From Aphidius gifuensis (lineage: Eukaryota; Arthropoda; Insecta; Hymenoptera; Braconidae), in assembly GCF_014905175.1 (NCBI RefSeq), contig NC_057788.1, forward strand, positions 20,430,154 through 20,494,153: DNA of 64,000 nt, read 5' to 3'. Numbering within the stretch: the stretch's first letter is position 1; every line of letters begins with the position of its first letter. This document shows, in pieces, positions 1 to 11,123 of this stretch. Position numbers and translations under genes: made by a program. The notes beneath the pieces were generated by a model that saw only the letters and a list, made by a program, of their open reading frames with translations, made no database searches and was not told the DNA's origin.

Positions 1-230
1 ACTAGTCGCACGATGCTCAACTCGTGCCACATATAAACAATTCTAACATAAGAATAAAAAAGTTGCACAGAAAGCAAAAATATTAAGTATGTTTTATTGA
101 AGAAACAGAATAATCTCTTGAAAGTTTTTTATATATCATAATAAGCGGATTCATTGTATATTAATTGTTTCAGATTCTCCAATTTCCAATTACTATTCAG
201 CTTTATTTTTCATACTTTATTTTTTTAGGA
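1..230. repeat. Degenerate direct repeat, first copy
   Basis: The window opens with ACTAGTCGCAC. A related stretch with the same opening lies at about 2322-2470. Both continue through a cataATAAGCGGATTCAT-like segment and a CAATTTCCAATTA segment in the same order. The interval between them (about 231-2320) is filled by other repeats, so the two copies may be one older sequence split by insertions, or a tandem duplication. The left edge of this copy is outside the window. Confidence 0.5.
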
Positions 231-282
231 AATTTTAATTTCCTATTGTTTTCGCTTTTCTTCTGGCCCCCCCCCCCCCCCC

Positions 283-600
283 GGGATCTGGTTTTCCTTA
301 CTCTATCCTGATCCGAATCGGATCCGGATTGCCGGAGTTTAATCAGACCTTATTTTTTTTTCCAAAGTTATCTCCGGGTTCAGTCAGGTTTGGCTAAGGC
401 TAACCGGATCCGGCTTTCCTTACTCTTTCCTGATTCGAATCGGATCCAGACTGCCGGACTTTATCAGACTTTATTTTTTTTTGCAAAGTTATCTCCGGGT
501 TCGGTCAGGTTTGGCTAAGGCTAACCGGATCCGGTTTTCCTTACTCTATCCTGATCCGAATCGGATCCGGAATGCCGGACTTTATCAGACTCTATTTTTT
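283..600. repeat. Tandem array of about 120 bp, three units
   Basis: Three consecutive units each contain a GGATCCGG-like opening, CCTTACTCTATCCTGATCCG, a GCCGGACTTTATCAGAC-like segment, a T-run and TCTCCGGGTTCGGTCAGG. They start near 283, 403 and 523, and the third is truncated. The array follows a C-homopolymer (about 268-282) and a copy of a palindromic motif, AGGAAATTTTAATTTCCT, that recurs near 6408 and 8518. Its GC content is much higher than its surroundings, as expected for a satellite-like insertion. Confidence 0.75.
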
Positions 601-1219
601 GCCAGTATGCCAAAATATTGAAAAAAAAATCCCTCTCACAGATTTTAATCAAAGTAGGCTCATTTTTTAAGTGAAATAAAGATCTATTTTATCAATTTTT
701 TTTTGTAATTTTCTACCACGATTCGAGCGAGATAATTAGGGTCAAAGTTGACAAGAATTTAACACTTTAACACACCAGCATAGGAAGCATCGGCACATTT
801 TCACTTGTATTGAAAAAACGCTCTCACAGAAAACCTTTATTTTACTACAGCTTATACTTCTTTTAATTACAAAAATAATAAAAAAAAATCATCGATTTTT
901 ACCACGAATTTTAAAAGTTATTAATTATTTAAGACGAAGATTTAGGGTCAAAAACAGTCAAAAAGTACCAGGCGAAGCACTGAAAATCTGCTGAAGTAGT
1001 ATTGGTGTGTGTAAATACGAAGCGCCCTCACTCATACTTCTAAAGACGCGTCAGTAAAGTATACAAATTTTAGACATTAGAGGGCACTTATTATTTTTTT
1101 TTAAGCTATGGTTACAAGGGTGCCTCTTTGAACCCAAAGAATTATCCTACCTTGGGATTTACATACCGCCTTAATAATGATTGTTAAAAAAAATAATTGA
1201 AAAAAGCAAATATATTTTT

Positions 1220-1413
1220 AGTGTTCCGTAGGACACTTATGTTTTCACTTTTCGTGTGACTTTTTGTTATTTCGCGATAAAAATGAAAGTTATGAAACGA
1301 ATTGGCTTCTACGATGCCCATTATGTTCCATTTTTTTTCCCAAAAGCAATCATCACATTTATTTTTAATTTTTGGGCCTTATCAGATTTGATAGTGCCAT
1401 TTTTCGACAGGGC
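1220..1413. mobile_element. 5' fragment of the AGTGTTCCGTAGGA terminal-repeat element
   Basis: The segment starts AGTGTTCCGTAGGACACTTA and is collinear with the first part of the complete element at 37956-38639, including the GGGCCTTAT...GCCATTTTT...GACA...GGCCC segment. No right terminal repeat follows; similarity stops near 1413 where a GATC-rich region begins. It is a truncated copy without coding potential. Confidence 0.65.
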
Positions 1414-1640
1414 CCACCCGAGTAGAAATTCAGGTCAGGTTCGGATCAAGCCCTGATCAGGGTTGCCTGATTTCAAATCCAATCTGGATCCAGATACTGG
1501 ATCCGAACCTGATCAGGATGTAACGCTTTTTCGTAAGGTTTGGATCCAGAATGGATCAGGATACCTGATCAGGCTGTGGTAAAGATACATGATCCATAAT
1601 GGATCCAGATTCCGGATCGAAACTGGATCAGGATACATGA
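1414..1640. repeat. Palindrome-rich GGATCC/TGATCAGG region
   Basis: About 225 bp are built from short palindromic words (TGATCAGG, GGATCCAG, CCTGATCAGG) in both orientations, for example CCCTGATCAGGG near 1450. It is more GC-rich than its surroundings and shares GGATCC-type words with the array at 283-600. It probably comes from an old inverted-repeat element; no gene is visible. Confidence 0.5.
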
Positions 1641-1839
1641 TTTATTCAAAAAAAAAAAAAAAATTAATAATTTCAAATTTATTTTTTTTTTTAATTTGAA
1701 AACTAACGCTTAACAGAATACAGATAAACTTTATTATTACAAACTGACCTAATTGATAATTTACCTAACTAATTATTGCTACGACCGGGGTTCGAACCCT
1801 TCGACACGGGATTACAACTTATAATTTAAAAACACATTT

Positions 1840-2025
1840 ATATTTTTGATCACATTATGTGATTTATTTTTTGATCACATTTTAATTTAAAATACTTTTA
1901 TATTTTTTTGATCACATTATGTGATTATTCTATCAATGTGACCAATAAATAAATCACATAATGTGATCAAAAATATGATCTTTTCTAATTTAAAATCACA
2001 TTTATATTTTTTGATCACATTATGT
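1840..2025. repeat. Cluster of ATCACATTATGTGAT palindromes
   Basis: The palindrome GATCACATTATGTGAT and partial forms occur about six times in 185 bp, in both orientations, linked by AATTTAAAAT and TTTATATTTTT. The stretch can fold into several hairpins. It is probably a small inverted-repeat element or a degenerate satellite. Confidence 0.6.
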
Positions 2026-3051
2026 TGTGAATCTTGAGGATTCGACAGTTCTTAGTGCTCCGTTTAATGATGAAGTTTTATCTTGTGCTGTTGAAGAAAC
2101 ATGTCGTCGTACTAACAATACATTACTTACAATCAATACCACGATAATAGAACGATCTCATGAAAAATTTAAACATATTGCAAGTTTATCACCTCTGCTA
2201 GAAGTTATAGGTTGTTAATGCATTTAGCTCAATTACTTATTTAGCTTTATATAACACTAAAAACAAAAAATAAACTTGACATTTTAGATAACATTTTATT
2301 TGGCAGTTTAAAAAACAATACTAGTCGCACAATTATAAACGTTTTTTATAATTTTTCATAATAAGCAGATTCATGGTATGTTCATTGTCTCAGATTCTGC
2401 AATTTCCAATTATGTATTATTCAGTTTTATAACAGTAAAAATAAAAATGAAAAACTCGACATTTTATACGACAGCAAATCATTAACTGTTTATTTGTTTC
2501 GAATATACACAATATTTTTTCTATATTCATTTGATAAAATATTAAGTGATAGCAATAAATAATTGTATTCCATTTTAATTTAAAAAATGATCATACAGTT
2601 GCTGAAGCAACTGTGCCTTCCCTGCGGGGGGAATTTTAATTTCTTCTTTAATATATATTGAAATTCGAAACTACAAATTTATTTCATTCTCTATCGTTAC
2701 AATGATTATTGTTACAACTAAAATTTATTTAATTTTCATTCATTTTGCTTGTTCCTTCTAATGGGTCATCTCCATGTCCAGAATCGCTTTCTTCTAACCT
2801 TATAAACTCTCCGTTTTTGTTCATTTTGTCGTACTATGATTTTAGCCTGTCAATGTTAAATATTTATTACAAAATTGTCGAGTTCGATTGTATATTTATT
2901 TTATTTACTTTTTTCTCTCGGTTGAATCAGGATCTAACGTTTTAGTTGTTGCTGAAGTCGTCGTTATATTTTTAATTTTTTTATATTCATTTATTTTTAA
3001 TTCCTTTAATGCTATCACATCACCCTTTTTTCCCTAGAACTTTTCTGCCTC

Positions 3052-4285
3052 CCCTGGTGAAAATAATTTGGCGGATTATGTCATAATATGGCATAATATG
3101 ACATAATCTGACATAATATGACAAAATATGCCATATTCCGACAAAATTCATTTGCCAGAAAATGGCATATTATGGCATCCAAAAATCATGTGAGAATATG
3201 TCATAATATGGCATATTCTGACATATTCCGACAAAATTAATTTGCCAGAAAATGGCATATTCTGGCATTCAAAAATCATGTAAGAATATGCCATATTCTG
3301 ACATATTCTGACATATTCCGACAAAATTAATTTGCCAGAAAATGGCATATTATGGCATCCAAAAATCATGTAAGAATATGCCATATTCTGACATATTCCG
3401 ACAAAATTAATTTGCCAGAAAATGGCATATTAAAAATCATGAGTATGTCAGTAATATGTCATAATATGCCATATTCTGACATATTCCGACAAAAATTCAT
3501 TTGTCAGAAAATAGCATCCAAAAATTATGTAAGAATATGTCAGAATATGTCATAATATGGCATATTCTGACATATTCCGACAAAATTCATATGCCAGAAA
3601 ATGTCATATTCTGGCATCCAAAAATCATATAAGAATATGTCAGAATATGTCAGAATATGGCATATTCTGACATCTAAAAAGTTTGTAATGGCAAAATCAT
3701 TTTGATAATAGTTTTTTTAGTAAATAATATTTTATTCTCGGTCACGTCGTTGTTTTAATTATGTGACTTTGTTATTAAATTATTACGCAAGAAATTTTTT
3801 GAGTGATACCATTTTTTTTACATTTCTTCTTGTACATTGCTTTTTGAAGTTTCTCGCATGTGGTCATCTCACAACTAGTTCTTATATATACGATAACGAT
3901 ATGGATCCATCATATTCATATCCAAAAAATATGACGATATAATAATACAAAAATTTAAATAATCAATGTTTCCCGTAATTGTTTGAAAGAAGTAAAAATG
4001 AATAATACGTAAATAGTTATGTTTAATGAATATCAGAAATTCGCCAGGTGCCATAAAATGCCATAAAAAGTTGCGGCGGATTATGCCATATTATGACATA
4101 ATGTGCCATAAATTGCTATAAAAAGTTGGCGGATTATGTCATATTATGACATAAAATGCCATAAATTGACGTTAAAAAATGGCCCATTATGCCATAATAT
4201 GGCATAATATGCCATAATTTTCCTGTCATTTTATGGCATATTATGGCATATTATGACATAATCCGCCATATTATTTTCACCAGGG
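3052..4285. mobile_element. 1234-bp TIR element containing a 90-bp satellite
   Basis: The left end CCCTGGTGAAAATAATTTGG and the reverse complement of the right end are almost identical for about 40 bp, continuing into CGGATTATGTCATAATATG. The dinucleotide TC flanks both ends (3050-3051 and 4286-4287). The related sequences near 9271-9289 and 8220-8232 lack the insertion and act as empty sites. Inside, about six copies of a roughly 90-bp unit containing TTCCGACAAAAT begin near 3134, 3224, 3314, 3394, 3483 and 3573. ATGGCATATTATGACATA-type words fill the rest. Short open frames here are by-products of the repeats. Confidence 0.8.
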
Positions 4286-5070
4286 TCTTCATTCCATAAA
4301 GTTAGTTCAATCTAAAATATATTTCCTTTGGTAAATTTATTATCTTTGTTTGGTTTAATCAACCTTTTTTTCATTCAAATTTTATTTTACTTCATAATCA
4401 CTGTCGTCCACTAATGTTATTGTTCTTCATTTCAATAACCGTCCTGACATTGCATATATAAATTCCACTTTATTTATTGCTATTATGATTGCGATGATAT
4501 CTAAATAATGTCATTATTATTATTGAATAGTTTTCTTTTTTTTTTTTTTTTCGCTAAAATTATTTTGCCTGCAAATGAATTAATTGGTAGATGTACAATT
4601 TCTTGTATTTTTTTAATCTCGAAATTAATTTTTGGTATATTTTCATTTTCCTCATCGTCATCGAATTTTATATTAGCTTCTACTGGTATCATTATTTCTT
4701 TATTATTTATTGATGGGTATTGTTCATCAATTTTTCTCACTAATCCTCCAGTGATCGTATATATTTTGTTTAACTTGAATATTTAATAATTTATCATGTT
4801 AATAATTTTTTTTTTAATCTTTTTTTTGAAAAATCTTGTTGCTAAATATGATTTTTCCATGATATTTTGCTATACTTTTCTTTTTTGTTTACTCATATTT
4901 TCCTAATATTTTCCTATAATTATCGTATTTGTCTTTATATTCAGTGATATATTTTCGTTTATTCGTTTATATATTCTTTATTTTTCTATATTTTCCTTCA
5001 TTTTCCATATTCATCTTGTTTAGATTAATTAAGGGACTTAGAAAATTTTTTTTGGGGGGGGGGGGCATAA

Positions 5071-5460
5071 TTGATATGTTCTCTTATATATCGTTTTTTT
5101 CTTTATATTCAGTCACTTTTCTATATTTTCCTTTATATTTACCGATATTTTCCCATATTTATCGTTTTTTTCTTTATTTTCAGTCACTTTCCTATATTTT
5201 TCTTTATATTTACTGATATTTTCCCATATTTATCTTTTTTTTCTTTATATTCAGTGACTTTTCTATATTTTCCTTTATATTTACTGATATTTTCCCATAT
5301 TTATCGTTTTTTTCTTCATATTCAGTCACTTTTCTATATTTTCCTTTATATTTACCGATTTTTCTTTGATATTTTCCTATATTTTTCTTTGTATTTACTG
5401 ATATTTTCCCATATTTATCTTTTTTTTTCTTTATATTCAGTGACTTTTCTATATTTTCCA
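5071..5460. repeat. 71-bp tandem array (TTTATATTCAGTCACTTTTC unit)
   Basis: Units containing CAGTCACTTTTCTATATTTT and GATATTTTCCCATATTTATC recur about every 71 bp, near 5111, 5182, 5253, 5323 and 5439. The array appears in reverse orientation near 8690-9050 and in shorter form near 6525-6655 and 7830-7945. It is bordered by G-homopolymers and AAGGGACTTAGAAAATTTTT. Long Phe/Ile/Tyr-rich frames over it are an effect of the repeat unit and are not genes. Confidence 0.8.
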
Positions 5461-5854
5461 TATATATCGTATTGGTTAAGATTAAGGGACTTAGAAAATT
5501 TTTTAGGGGGGGTGTCTACCATGGTTGGGGGGGGGGGGTCCAAAGAAAAGCGAAAACAATAGGAAATTAAAATTCCCTAAAAATAAAAAAATAATATCTC
5601 ATGACTAAAAAAAAAACTATTTACCCTCAACAACAGGTAGCCTTTTTTTAAATTAACACTATAAACGATGATTCATTTGAAAATTTACATGATTCTTCTT
5701 TAAAATATTCTCGTGTAATATTGCATATAAAACTACTGGACGTAGTTTCAATTCCTGCTACAGTTGTGTTCTATAAAAATAGAAAATTTCTTTTCTTTTT
5801 ATAACCAGGATAATAAATTTTGACTTTATCTTTGCTATATTTTCTTCTCTGTAA

Positions 5855-6020
5855 CAGTACATTTATTTTTTCTCGGTGGTGTACGTTGGGAAAACTTATG
5901 TGCTAAATTAACACCTACTTTTACATCTGGCAAGATGATCAGACAAATGATTTGTACAATTTATAATTGTGCAGAAAAAACGACAGCACATCTTGAAAGT
6001 ATCGCTAAAAATCGAGGAAC
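5855..6020 (+). pseudogene. Cytochrome P450 pseudogene, 5' piece (CYP6-like)
   Basis: After a possible splice acceptor (CTGTAACAG) the frame reads a P450 C-helix region: LFFLGGVRWENLCAKLTPTF, then TSGKM, as in insect CYP6/CYP9 enzymes. It continues to AHLESIAKNRGT, where the hAT-like element interrupts the codon at 6020. The Arg normally found in the C-helix WxxxR motif is Cys here. The reading resumes at 10209 with GTVGM, an in-frame stop, ELSAR, a short intron and VTTDVIVSTAFGI. Only this central part of a P450 is present; no I-helix, K-helix or haem-binding Cys region was found. It is a dead fragment. Confidence 0.75.
6013..6020. repeat. 8-bp target site duplication, left
   Basis: CGAGGAAC directly precedes the hAT-like element and is repeated exactly at 10209-10216. 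Removing the element and one copy rejoins the P450 codon frame. Confidence 0.85.
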
Positions 6021-6659
6021 TAGAGATGCACACGAGACGAGACCAGTCTCGGCGCTTTCTCGTCTCGTCTCGCGAACTCGAGACGAGACCGAGACGATAC
6101 TAGCACTAGTCCGAGACTTATCTCGCGAGAGTCTCGCCGTGTCATCAATAATATCAAATTTGGTTTTCTTAATTTTTTTTTTTTTGTGGTGCCTTTTTTA
6201 GTATTAAGTTCTTATACATATTGCATCTATATAATAACTATAAACAAACAAAAAAATATATAAAATCAATAAAAATTAAATTGAAATCCAGTTTGATTTA
6301 AAAAAATAAATAAATAATGGTAAATTATATTTTGATTTAGACGTACGAAATAAATAAAGAACATCTCCATTATATATGTTAAATCAAAGTATAAATAAAC
6401 ATTTTTTTAGGGAATTTTAATTTCCTATTGTTTTCGCTTTTCTTCTGGACCCCCCCCCAACCATGGTAGACACCCCCCAAAAAATTTTCTAAGTCCCTTA
6501 ATCTTAACCAATACGATATATATGGAAAATATAAAGAAAAATATAGAAAACTCACTGAATATAAAGAAAAAAAAGATAAATATGGGAACATATCAGTAAA
6601 TATAAAGGAGAATATATAGGAAAATATCAAAGAAAAATCGGTAAATATAAAGGAAAAAA

Positions 6660-7800
6660 AGATCTGGTAACGTTTGTTGGGGCATGTGGCCCGCGTTACC
6701 GTTGAAAATTAAAAATTTTCAATACTCCGGCTAGGGCCGTGTTAAATTTTATCTCTTAAATAGTTTTTAAAAGTAACAATACAATAATAGTACATTTTTT
6801 TTTATTTTTTTGAAAATCGATTTTTTTTTTTTTTTTTTTCGTTCAAGTTAAGGCAAGCTATAACTTCTGTTAGAATCAACGGAATGACTTCATATTAAGC
6901 TCAAAAAACGTGGTTTTTAAAACTCTATCGCCCCTTGAGGAGTTCATCCTGATTCCAATAGTCAATTTTTTTCTATTTTTGAAACAAAAGAGACAAAAAT
7001 ATTTCAAAAATTCTATTTTTTACTATTTTATGAAAACTATAATTTTTTTTGAAAAAAGTTTCGACTAAAAGTTGTAGGATTTTACCATTCATGCTTTTTA
7101 AGTCTTATACAAAGTATCTAGGACGATTTTGTCGAAAGTTAGAGCGTTTTTCAGAAATTACTCGAAAACTAGGAATGCAATAACTTTTGATAAAATTGTA
7201 GTAGAGACTTCGTATTAGGCTCACACAACGCGTCTTCTGAAACTCCATCGCCCTTCATGAGAAAGAGCATTATCTGTTCACTCACTTTTTTTTTTTTTTT
7301 TTTAAACTAAATTTAAAAAAAAAAAAAAAACGGTTTTTTTTTTATTTTTGTGAAAAATATGATTCATAGATCAAAATTTTTTCGGAGAGGCGATAGAATT
7401 TTCGAATACGCATATTTTAAGCCTAATATGAAGTCTCTAACACCATTTCATCATGAGTTATCGTTTGCCTAAAAAATGAAAACGGCACAAGCTATAACTC
7501 AAAATAGAGTAGTCGCAAAGGTTTCATATTAGGCTTAAAATAATCGTTTTTGAAAATTCTATAACTTTTTCAAATGAATTTTTATCGTACGAATAGTATT
7601 TTTCGTGCAAAACAATTTTTTTTTCGTTTTTTGGGAAAAAAAAAAATGGCCGAATAGATAATGTTTTTTTTTTATTAGGGGCGATAGAATTCCCAGAGCC
7701 GCTTCTTTTGAGCCAAATCCGAAGTCTTTACGACAATTAGTTTAGAAGTTATGAACGTTTTTTTTTTTTGGGGGATAAATCCAATACTACGGCTGAGCCT
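6660..7800. repeat. Diverged inverted-repeat block inside the hAT-like element
   Basis: The block is bounded by CAATACTCCGGCTAGGGCCG-like (near 6720) and CCAATACTACGGCTGAGCC-like (near 7781) segments. It has repeated phrases in both orientations, such as TTCATATTAAGCTC (about 6888), TTCGTATTAGGCTC (about 7208), TAAGCCTAATATGAAG (about 7417) and TTCATATTAGGCTT (about 7527), alternating with TAACTTTTGAT and CTCTATCGCCC phrases. This looks like decayed repeat units arranged head-to-head. No coding frame survives. Confidence 0.5.
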
Positions 7801-8334
7801 TTTGGCTTCTAGCCTCCGTGAAATAGAAAAGTGACTGAATATGAAGAAAAAAACGATAAATATGGGAAAATATCAGTAAATATAAAGAAAAATAAAGAAA
7901 AGTGACTGAATATAAAGAAAAAAACGATAAATAAGGGAACATATCAATTATGCCCCCCCCCCCCAACATTTTCTAAGTCCCTTAATTAATCTAAACAAGA
8001 TGAATATGGAAAATGAAGGAAAATATAGAAAAATAAAGAATATATAAACGAATAAACGAAAATATAGAAAAATCACTGAATATAAAGACGATATTAGTAG
8101 ACGACAGTGATTATGAAGTAAAATAAAATTTAAATGAAAAAAAGTTTGATTAAACTAAACAAAGATAATAATTTTACCAAAGGAAATATATTTTAGATTG
8201 GACTAACTTTATGGAATAAAGATGCAGAAAATTTCTAGGGAAAAAAGGGTGATGTGATAGCATCAAAGGAATTGAAAATAAATGAATATAAAAAAATTAA
8301 AAATATAACGACGACTTCAGCAACAACTAAAACG

Positions 8335-9745
8335 TTAAATCCTGATTTAACGTCCAGTAGTTTTATATGCAATATTACACGAGAATATTTTAAAGAAGAA
8401 TCATGTAAATTTTCAAATGAATCATCGTTTATAGTGTTAATTTAAAAAAAGGCTACCTGTTGTTGAGGGTAAATAGTTTTTTTTTTAGTCATGAGATATT
8501 ATTTTTTTATTTTTAGGGAATTTTAATTTCCTATTGTTTTCGCTTTTCTTTGGACCCCCCCCCCCCCCAACCATGGTAGACACCCCCCCTAAAAAATTTT
8601 CTAAGTCCTTTAATCTCAACCATGGTAGACACCCCCCCAAAAAATTTTCTAAGTCCCTTAATCTTAACCAATACGATATATATGGAAAATATAGAAAAGT
8701 CACTGAATATAAAGAAAAAAAAAGATAAATATGGGAAAATATCAGTAAATACAAAGAAAAATATAGGAAAATATCAAAGAAAAATCGGTAAATATAAAGG
8801 AAAATATAGAAAAGTGACTGAATATGAAGAAAAAAACGATAAATATGGGAAAATATCAGTAAATATAAAGGAAAATATAGAAAAGTCACTGAATATAAAG
8901 AAAAAAAAGATAAATATGGGAAAATATCAGTAAATATAAAGAAAAATATAGGAAAGTGACTGAAAATAAAGAAAAAAACGATAAATATGGGAAAATATCG
9001 GTAAATATAAAGGAAAATATAGAAAAGTGACTGAATATAAAGAAAAAAATCTAAACAAGATGAATATGGAAAATGAAGGAAAATATAGAAAAATAAAGAA
9101 TATATAAACGAATAAATATCAGTACGGTTATTAAAATAAAAGAACAATAGACATTAGTAGACGACAGTGATTATGAAGTAAAATAAAATTTAAATGAAAA
9201 AAAGTTTGATTAAACTAAACAAAGATAATAATTTTACCAAAGGAAATATATTTTAGATTGGACTAACTTTATGGAATGAAGAGGCAGAAAATTTCTAGGG
9301 AAAAAAGGGTGATGTGATAGCATCAAAGGAATTGAAAATAAATGAATATAAAAAAATTAAAAATATAACGACGACTTCAGCAACAACTAAAACGTTAAAT
9401 CCTGATTCAACCGAGAGAAAAAAGTAAATAAAATAAATACAATCGAACTCGACAATTTCGTAATAAATATTTAACATTGACAGGCTAAAATCATAGTACA
9501 ACAAAATGAATAAAAACGGAGAGTTTAAAAGGTTAGAAGAAAGCGATTCTGGACATGGAGATGACCCATTAGAAGGAACAAGCAAAATGAATGAAAATTA
9601 AATAAATTTTAGTTGTAACAATAATCATTGTAACGATAGAGAATGAAATAAATTTGTAGTCACGAATTTCGATATATATAAAGAAGAAATTAAAATTCCC
9701 CCCGCAGGGAAGGCACAGTTGCTTCAGCAACTGTATGATCATTTT
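8335..9745 (-). repeat. Right arm of the large inverted repeat
   Basis: The reverse complement matches 2587-5752 in blocks. It lacks the 1234-bp TIR element, so it preserves an uninterrupted version of that insertion site (near 9271-9289). It includes a reverse-oriented 71-bp array and a short conserved frame at 9506-9601. A third, shorter relative lies at about 8090-8450. Confidence 0.7.
9506..9601 (+). other. 31-codon frame conserved between inverted-repeat arms
   Basis: ATG to TAA encodes a short acidic peptide beginning MNKNGEF and containing EESDSGHGDDPLEGTS. The other arm carries the same frame on the minus strand (about 2737-2833) with one amino-acid change (K to I) and one silent change in the first codons. 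It may be a remnant exon of an element-borne gene. I recognise no family, and 31 residues are too few to claim a gene. Confidence 0.3.
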
Positions 9746-10208
9746 TTTTTAAATTTAAACTTGATTTATTTATTATTAATTTATATTCATTTTATATATT
9801 TTTTTTGTTTGTTGTTCCGTACAATCGGTACGTAATTTTTGAGTTAAAATAAATGCAATATTCATTGTTAATTAATAATTGAAAAAAAACTAATAAAGTA
9901 CTCATACGTTATAAAAGAATAAAAAAGAAAAAAAAAATATTTTATATGCATATATGTATTACAAGAATGTATAGGTATATTTAAAAATGTTGTATTGATA
10001 ATAAAAAAAAAAAGTTTACTTTTGTTCACTTTATATTTATACAGCCGAGACTAGACGAGACTCCGTTTTTTTTTACTCGAGACCAGACCGAGACTCTGAT
10101 TTTTTCAGCCGAGATGATACCGAGACGAGACTGTTGTTTTGGTCATTTTTCGAGACCGAGACGAGACTCGATCAAATCTCGTCTCGTCTCGTCTCGTGTG
10201 CATCTCTA

Positions 10209-10400
10209 CGAGGAACAGTTGGAATGTAAGAATTGTCTGCAAGGTAATTTTTATTATTAAATTTATATGTAAACGAATTAATATTTAAAAATTATTACAG
10301 AGTTACAACTGATGTTATTGTTTCAACTGCATTTGGAATTGATAGTAATTCTATCAATAATTTTGACAGTGAATTTCAAAAAGTAAAACTGATCAAATGA
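10209..10400 (+). pseudogene. Cytochrome P450 pseudogene, 3' piece
   Basis: Directly after the hAT-like element and its target duplication, the frame continues GTVGM, then TAA, then ELSA. A GT donor at about 10241 and a TTACAG acceptor before about 10302 bound a 60-bp intron, followed by VTTDVIVSTAFGIDSNSINN, the usual P450 segment between the D and E helices. Stops and frameshifts follow FQK near 10385, and similarity ends. The in-frame TAA and the missing rest of the protein show that it is inactive with or without the insertion. Confidence 0.7.
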
Positions 10401-10599
10401 TATCTCTTGATCTCGATTATCCACAATCAATTTTATTTGATATAAGCGGAAGATTTTTTCAAATAAGAAATAGAAATAAACCTACTTTTATTGAAAAGTT
10501 TCGTGATTCATTATTGAATAAAATATGTGACGATAATCTGACTCCGCACTATCAATTATTTTTATTTTATAAAAGAATTATTTACACAGAAGTTAAATG

Positions 10600-11123
10600 A
10601 TTTGGTGCAATGACATTTTCATATATGTGGAGAAACATAAAATTTTTTTTAAAAAACAGAGGACCAAAATATATTTAATTCAAAATTTAATCAAAGCAGT
10701 TCGCTTCAAAACCGACCAAATTTAAAAATCATTGTAATTTCTATAATACCGACTGAAAAAAAAAAATTATATAACAATAATAATATTTGCACACATAGAC
10801 TGTCATTGTATCGCAATATTTTTTTTTTTTAACAATACAATAATAATAATAAAAATACTAATATTACCAGTGATGACGATGACTTTCTCTGATTGTCATG
10901 TTGGATCATGTTTAATTTACTTTGATGCCAGTGACAGACTGTGACAGACTGTGATTCACGAATTCACTTGTGACACTCACAAATGTTGTTGTAAAAATAA
11001 TGTGATAAAACAATCAACTGTGGACGAAAAAAAAAAAACAAATGTTATTGTTAATTAATAACATATGGATGTTTAAATAAAAATTATATATTTTTTGTTT
11101 ATTTATTAATTGACATTGTAAGG
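10600..11123. promoter_or_regulatory. Upstream region of the Vps34 gene
   Basis: No gene is visible in this stretch of about 520 bp. It holds A/T-runs and a slightly GC-richer patch (about 10870-10990) with a short GTGACAGACT duplication. It lies just upstream of the Vps34 start codon and probably contains its promoter and 5' leader. I see no clear TATA box or initiator, so the assignment rests on position only. Confidence 0.35.

Larger units (their letters stand above)
2587..5752 (+). repeat. Left arm of a large, interrupted inverted repeat
   Basis: From a start containing GCTGAAGCAACTGTGCC (near 2601) to CTACTGGACG (near 5751), this arm matches the reverse complement of about 8335-9745 in several long blocks. 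The blocks are the CCCTGCGGGGGGAATTTTAA region, the region around the 31-codon reading frame at 9506-9601, the ACTATTTACCCTCAACAAC region and the 71-bp array. A 1234-bp element (3052-4285) is inserted only in this arm. Segments such as about 4450-4900 have no clear partner. The right arm lies inside the hAT-like element at 6021-10208, so this arm is probably an independent copy that landed next to it. Confidence 0.75.
6021..10208. mobile_element. Non-autonomous hAT-like element, 4188 bp
   Basis: The element starts TAGAGATGCACACGAGACGA and ends with the reverse complement of the same sequence. It is flanked by a perfect 8-bp duplication, CGAGGAAC. TIRs beginning TAGAGATG plus an 8-bp duplication fit the hAT superfamily. 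Both subterminal regions are packed with GAGAC/GTCTC words (about 6040-6145 and 10043-10195). No transposase frame is visible. The interior holds other repeats: copies of the 71-bp array, the right arm of the large inverted repeat (8335-9745), a related block near 8090-8450, and a 1.1-kb diverged block at about 6660-7790. It is therefore a nest of insertions carried between hAT ends. Confidence 0.8.

Noticed and set aside
1770..1805. tRNA-like GGGGTTCGAACCC (B-box) segment
   Set aside because: No A-box, acceptor stem or CCA-side pairing around it. A SINE remnant is possible but unsupported.
3148..3555. Frames with repeated ICHNMPYS-like peptides
   Set aside because: Products of the 90-bp satellite on both strands.
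3120..3680. CRISPR-like spacing of 90-bp repeats
   Set aside because: Spacers are not unique and the genome is eukaryotic; this is a tandem satellite.
5071..5562. Open frame of 163 codons rich in Phe, Ile and Tyr (and a 220-codon mirror at 8485-9147)
   Set aside because: Both are read straight through the 71-bp tandem array; composition follows the repeat unit and there is no domain.
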